64,000 nucleotides of DNA from Microbacterium aoyamense (lineage in GTDB: Bacteria > Actinomycetota > Actinomycetes > Actinomycetales > Microbacteriaceae). The notes beneath the pieces are model-generated. The model was not told the origin of the DNA. It worked only from the letters and a program-made list of their open reading frames with translations, and searched no databases. Shown one piece after another: positions 60,875 through 64,000 of this stretch. The position numbers and the translations under genes are program-made. Numbering within the stretch: the first letter of the stretch is position 1; each line of letters starts with the position of its first letter. Location: contig NZ_JAKNUT010000002.1 in assembly GCF_023155855.1 (NCBI RefSeq), forward strand, positions 310,001 through 374,000, given 5' to 3'.

Positions 60875-61495
60875 ATGCCTCTCATCGCGCTGACGGGTGG
60901 AATCGCATCCGGCAAATCGACGATCGCCCGCAGGCTCGCAGAGCACGGCGCCGTGGTGGTCGACGCCGACCAGATCGTGCGGGACGTCCAGCAGCCCGGA
61001 ACACCCGTGCTCGCAACGCTCGCCGACGCGTTCGGGTCCGACGTCATCGCCGCAGACGGGTCTCTTGATCGGCCGGCGCTCGGCGCGCGGGTCTTCGGCG
61101 ACCCCGAGGCCGTGTCGCGGCTCAACGCGATCGTGCATCCCGCGGTGCGAGACGAGTCCGCCCGCCGCTTCTCGGAGGCCTTCGCGGCTGATACCGACGC
61201 GGTCGTCGTGTACGACGTCCCTCTCCTCGTCGAAGCGCGCGCGAGCGACCCGTGGCAGCTCATCGTCGTCGCCCATGCCCCGGCCGACGTCCGCACGCGG
61301 CGGATGGTGGATCTGCGGGGGATGACGGAGCAGGATGCCGCAGCCCGCCTCGCGTCGCAGGTGTCCGACGAGGTGCGGCTCGCGATCGCCGATGTCGTCA
61401 TCGACACCTCCGGGACCATCCAACACACCCTCGACCAGTCCGACGAGCTGTGGGAGACGCTCGACGATCGCGTCGCCGAGCGCGCCGCGCGCTGA
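60875..61495 (+). CDS. coaE: Dephospho-CoA kinase CoaE
   Basis: CoaE (206 residues) performs the last step of coenzyme A synthesis. The P-loop GGIASGKSTIARRL is at residues about 7-20. VDADQIVRDVQQPGTPVLATL, RLNAIVHPAVR and VVVYDVPLLVEA are family signatures. Full length. It normally follows rpsA in actinobacteria; here about 6.5 kb of signalling and export genes lie between. Confidence 0.96.
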   Translation: MPLIALTGGIASGKSTIARRLAEHGAVVVDADQIVRDVQQPGTPVLATLADAFGSDVIAADGSLDRPALGARVFGDPEAVSRLNAIVHPAVRDESARRFSEAFAADTDAVVVYDVPLLVEARASDPWQLIVVAHAPADVRTRRMVDLRGMTEQDAAARLASQVSDEVRLAIADVVIDTSGTIQHTLDQSDELWETLDDRVAERAAR

Positions 61496-61554
61496 GGCTG
61501 TCCGTCTCGGCAGGACGCGCGTATCCTGGAGGGCACTCTCCGAGGAGGTGCGAC

Positions 61555-62205
61555 ATGGGCTTTCTGTCACGATTCCGCCGACGCACGGTGCCCTACGCGG
61601 CCGTGACCGAGGAGGAGAAGATCTCCCGGTACGTGTACCTGCTCAACACCCTGCCGGCATCCGTCATCGAGTCCGCGCACGCGACGGCGTTCGCCGACCT
61701 GCCGGCCGCACAACGCCGCGAGATGTTCGAGCAGCTGAAGCCGTTCATGGCCGAGAGCGAGCGGGACGCGGCATCCGACGATCCCATCGTCCTGGCGAGA
61801 CTGCTGCGGCGCGCCGAGGAGCACCGGGCGCAGCGTGCAGCGGGAGGCACGGATGCGGCGGCGACCACCGCGACGGCCACGGCCGTCCGCGAGCGCGACG
61901 GCGTCGATTCGCGCGACGTCCTGGTGAATGCGGGCGTGATGGGGCTCGTCGCGAATCAGATCCTCGTCTCGTCGGTCATCGCGGTGTACTTCACGCAGGG
62001 CGCGGGCTCGATCGGCATCGATGCCGAGCCCGGCTGGGTGGGTTCGACGTTCGATCCGGGATCGGCGGGCGGCACGGGTTGGGACGGAGGCCCCGGCGGG
62101 CTCGACGGCGGCGGCCATGACGGCGGCGGCTACGACGGTGGGGGATTCGGCGGGTTCGACGGGGGTGGCTTCGGCGGCGGGTTCGACGGCGGCGGAGGCA
62201 TGTGA
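61555..62205 (+). CDS. Uncharacterised protein with a glycine-rich C-terminus
   Basis: Family not recognised. The 216-residue protein starts with a basic helix (MGFLSRFRRRTVPY). It continues with an ordered helical region (EEEKISRYVYLLNTLPASVIESAHATAFADLPAAQRREMFEQL) and a possible hydrophobic helix (VLVNAGVMGLVANQILVSSVIAVYF, about 125-150). It ends in a Gly/Asp repeat tract (GGGHDGGGYDGGGFGG) ending FDGGGGM. AGGAGG precedes the ATG, and a TATCCT box lies about 35 bases upstream. Confidence 0.75.
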   Translation: MGFLSRFRRRTVPYAAVTEEEKISRYVYLLNTLPASVIESAHATAFADLPAAQRREMFEQLKPFMAESERDAASDDPIVLARLLRRAEEHRAQRAAGGTDAAATTATATAVRERDGVDSRDVLVNAGVMGLVANQILVSSVIAVYFTQGAGSIGIDAEPGWVGSTFDPGSAGGTGWDGGPGGLDGGGHDGGGYDGGGFGGFDGGGFGGGFDGGGGM

Positions 62206-62251
62206 CGTCGTCGCGATACAGCCGCGATACGTCGTGTTCACATCGCGTCGG

Positions 62252-62272
62252 TAGCCTCGCGCCATGACCTGA
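62252..62272 (+). promoter_or_regulatory. Leaderless-type -10 box with a two-codon open frame
   Basis: TAGCCT (62252-62257) lies six bases before ATG-ACC-TGA (62264-62272), a minimal Met-Thr frame. Spacing matches the leaderless starts elsewhere in the window. Confidence 0.35.
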
Positions 62273-62303
62273 GCACCACCTCTACTCCGGGGGGAGCACC
62301 GCC

Positions 62304-62402
62304 ATGGCACGCAGAACCGATGGATCGGCCGTCTTCGACGACGGCGATTGGGACGATTTCGCGATGGGCGACTTCGAGTCGGGCGACGACGACGTCCACT
62401 GA
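62304..62402 (+). CDS. Small acidic protein, 32 residues
   Basis: An open frame from ATG at 62304 encodes 32 residues: MARRTDGSAVFDDGD, then WDDFAMGDFESGDDDVH, with 11 Asp and 1 Glu. GGGGGAG lies eight bases before the ATG, a good ribosome binding site. It ends 61 bases before uvrB. Third-base GC bias is strong. No family is known to me, and it may be a real small protein or a leader. Confidence 0.55.
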   Translation: MARRTDGSAVFDDGDWDDFAMGDFESGDDDVH

Positions 62403-62451
62403 GCGGGCGTGCGCTCTGAGCGGATTCGGGCGCCGTGTCGGCGGCCGCGTC

Positions 62452-62457
62452 TAGCCT
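62452..62457 (+). promoter_or_regulatory. Predicted -10 box, leaderless start of uvrB
   Basis: TAGCCT lies six bases before the GTG at 62464. Confidence 0.5.
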
Positions 62458-62463
62458 GGAACG

Positions 62464-64000
62464 GTGCAGACCACACGTTCCGTCCGGCCGTTCGAAGTCG
62501 TGAGCGAATACGAGCCCTCGGGCGACCAGCCTCATGCGATCGCCGACCTCGCAGCGCGCATCAACGCGGGTGAGACCGACGTCGTGCTCCTGGGTGCGAC
62601 CGGCACCGGCAAGTCCGCCACGACCGCATGGCTCGTCGAGGCGGTGCAGCGGCCGACCCTCGTGCTCGCCCACAACAAGACGCTGGCCGCTCAGCTCGCG
62701 AACGAGTTCCGCGAGCTCATGCCGCACAACGCCGTCGAGTATTTCGTGAGCTATTACGACTACTACCAGCCCGAGGCGTATGTGCCCCAGACCGACACCT
62801 TCATCGAGAAGGACTCGTCGATCAACGCCGAGGTCGAGCGGCTGCGGCACTCCACGACGAACTCGCTCCTGTCGCGCCGTGACGTCATCGTCGTCTCGAC
62901 GGTGTCGTGCATCTACGGCCTCGGCTCGCCCGAAGAGTACCTGCGGGCGATGGTCGCCCTTCAGGTGGGGGAGCGCTACGATCGCGACGCGCTCATCCGC
63001 AAATTCATCGCGATGCAGTACAACCGCAACGACGTGGACTTCTCGCGCGGCAACTTCCGCGTGCGCGGTGACACGATCGAGATCATTCCCGTGTACGAGG
63101 AGTACGCGATCCGCGTCGAGCTGTTCGGCGACGAGATCGAGGCGCTGTACATGCTGCATCCGCTCACCGGCGACGTCGTCCAGCGACTCGACTCGGTGCC
63201 GATCTTCCCCGCAACGCACTACGCGGCGGGTACCGAGACGGTGCAGCGGGCGATCGGCACGATCGAGACCGAGCTCGAGGAGCGGTTGAAAGAACTCGAG
63301 TCGCAGAACAAGCTGCTCGAGGCGCAGCGACTGCGCATGCGCACGACGTTCGACCTCGAGATGCTGCAGCAGCTCGGCTTCTGCTCGGGCATCGAGAACT
63401 ACTCGCGCCACCTCGACGGGCGCGCAGCCGGTGAGCCTCCGCACACGCTCCTGGACTTCTTCCCCGACGACTTCCTGATGGTGATCGACGAGTCCCACGC
63501 GACCGTTCCCCAGATCGGTGCGATGTACGAGGGGGATGCCTCGCGCAAGCGCACGCTCGTCGAGCACGGGTTCCGCCTGCCGAGTGCGATGGACAACCGA
63601 CCGCTCCGGTGGGACGAGTTCAAGGATCGAATCGGCCAGACGGTGTACCTCTCGGCCACACCCGGGCGGTACGAGATGGGCATCGCCGACGGGGTGGTCG
63701 AGCAGATCATCCGCCCGACGGGCCTGGTCGACCCGCAGATCATCGTCAAGCCGTCCAAGGGCCAGATCGACGATCTGCTCGAAGAGATCCGCATCCGCGC
63801 CGGTCGTGACGAGCGGGTGCTCGTCACGACACTGACGAAGAAGATGGCCGAAGAGCTCACCGACTTCCTCGGCGAGCACGGTGTGCGGGTGCGCTACCTG
63901 CACTCCGACGTCGACACGCTCCGTCGCGTCGAGCTGCTGAGCGAGCTGCGCGCGGGCGTCTACGACGTGCTCGTCGGCATCAACCTGCTCCGCGAGGGTC
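62464..64000 (+). CDS. uvrB: Excinuclease ABC subunit UvrB, 3' truncated by the window edge
   Basis: UvrB is the damage-verifying helicase-like subunit of nucleotide excision repair. The visible 512 residues show the Walker [32 protein letters not shown], the beta-hairpin region [49 protein letters not shown] (Walker B, DESH), [10 protein letters not shown], and the start of the C-terminal helicase domain [18 protein letters not shown]. The family is about 690 residues, so roughly the last quarter is missing. It lies downstream of coaE, a conserved actinobacterial neighbourhood. Confidence 0.98.
   Translation, partial: MQTTRSVRPFEVVSEYEPSGDQPHAIADLAARINAGETDVVLLGATGTGKSATTAWLVEAVQRPTLVLAHNKTLAAQLANEFRELMPHNAVEYFVSYYDYYQPEAYVPQTDTFIEKDSSINAEVERLRHSTTNSLLSRRDVIVVSTVSCIYGLGSPEEYLRAMVALQVGERYDRDALIRKFIAMQYNRNDVDFSRGNFRVRGDTIEIIPVYEEYAIRVELFGDEIEALYMLHPLTGDVVQRLDSVPIFPATHYAAGTETVQRAIGTIETELEERLKELESQNKLLEAQRLRMRTTFDLEMLQQLGFCSGIENYSRHLDGRAAGEPPHTLLDFFPDDFLMVIDESHATVPQIGAMYEGDASRKRTLVEHGFRLPSAMDNRPLRWDEFKDRIGQTVYLSATPGRYEMGIADGVVEQIIRPTGLVDPQIIVKPSKGQIDDLLEEIRIRAGRDERVLVTTLTKKMAEELTDFLGEHGVRVRYLHSDVDTLRRVELLSELRAGVYDVLVGINLLREG

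Noticed and set aside
1..64000. CRISPR arrays, insertion sequences, prophage and rRNA/tRNA genes
   Set aside because: No regularly spaced direct repeats, transposase or integrase motifs, or rRNA/tRNA structures were seen by reading.

Overview
The window is high-GC DNA from an actinobacterium, most likely Microbacteriaceae and probably Microbacterium or a close relative. This is inferred, not proven. The grounds are the murD-ftsW-murG / murC-ftsQ-ftsZ-yggS-sepF-yggT-wag31 order, the ctaE-qcrCAB and ctaCDF respiratory genes, DUF3043 and 13E12 (DUF222-HNH) proteins, many GTG starts, and frequent -10-like TAnnnT hexamers 6 to 9 bases before start codons. I see no rRNA, tRNA, CRISPR array, insertion sequence or prophage.

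Layout. 1-3511: end of murD, ftsW and murG, overlapping. 3512-8480: five accessory genes interrupt the division cluster: a small LuxR protein, a large ATP-binding LuxR (LAL) regulator, an unknown protein, and a GntR regulator with its membrane partner under a well-formed operator/promoter. 8498-16128: the cluster resumes with murC, ftsQ, ftsZ, yggS, sepF, yggT, wag31, lspA and an RluD-type synthase. 16161-27497: housekeeping genes (GNAT, NUDIX, dnaE, hisD, nrdR, pyrD, M20 peptidase, erpA). 27657-36464: aerobic respiration. The cytochrome c oxidase genes ctaC-ctaD-ctaF lie on the plus strand, followed by a PP2C phosphatase. A rhodanese and the ctaE-qcrC-qcrA-qcrB operon lie on the minus strand. 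Together these encode most of a bcc-aa3 supercomplex.

36621-52746: trpD, a PHP-domain protein, a NarL-type two-component pair whose kinase is frameshifted, a decayed glyoxalase-like gene, a 13E12 protein, a 5'-3' exonuclease, secreted proteins and lipoproteins, a FUSC exporter, a beta-lactamase-like hydrolase, an alcohol dehydrogenase with an overlapping DksA/TraR-type zinc finger gene, and a carboxylesterase. 52928-64000: rpsA and coaE-uvrB. These genes are normally close together in actinobacteria, but here about 6.5 kb separates rpsA from coaE. That insert holds a tandemly duplicated terminator, a GIY-YIG-like protein, a histidine kinase overlapping a degenerate GGDEF-like membrane protein, and a convergent operon of two SipW-type exported proteins, their signal peptidase and an OmpR-type response regulator.

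The best candidate for an undescribed system is this last locus (55110-60832). It combines a kinase, a GGDEF-fold remnant, a response regulator, a Ser/His SipW-type signal peptidase and two alternate-signal exported proteins. Upstream of the exported-protein operon are CCTGAGC-type boxes spaced 11 and 22 bases apart, which fits binding by an OmpR-family regulator. The second notable theme is the apparent prevalence of leaderless promoters, several of which share bases with the stop codon of the preceding gene.
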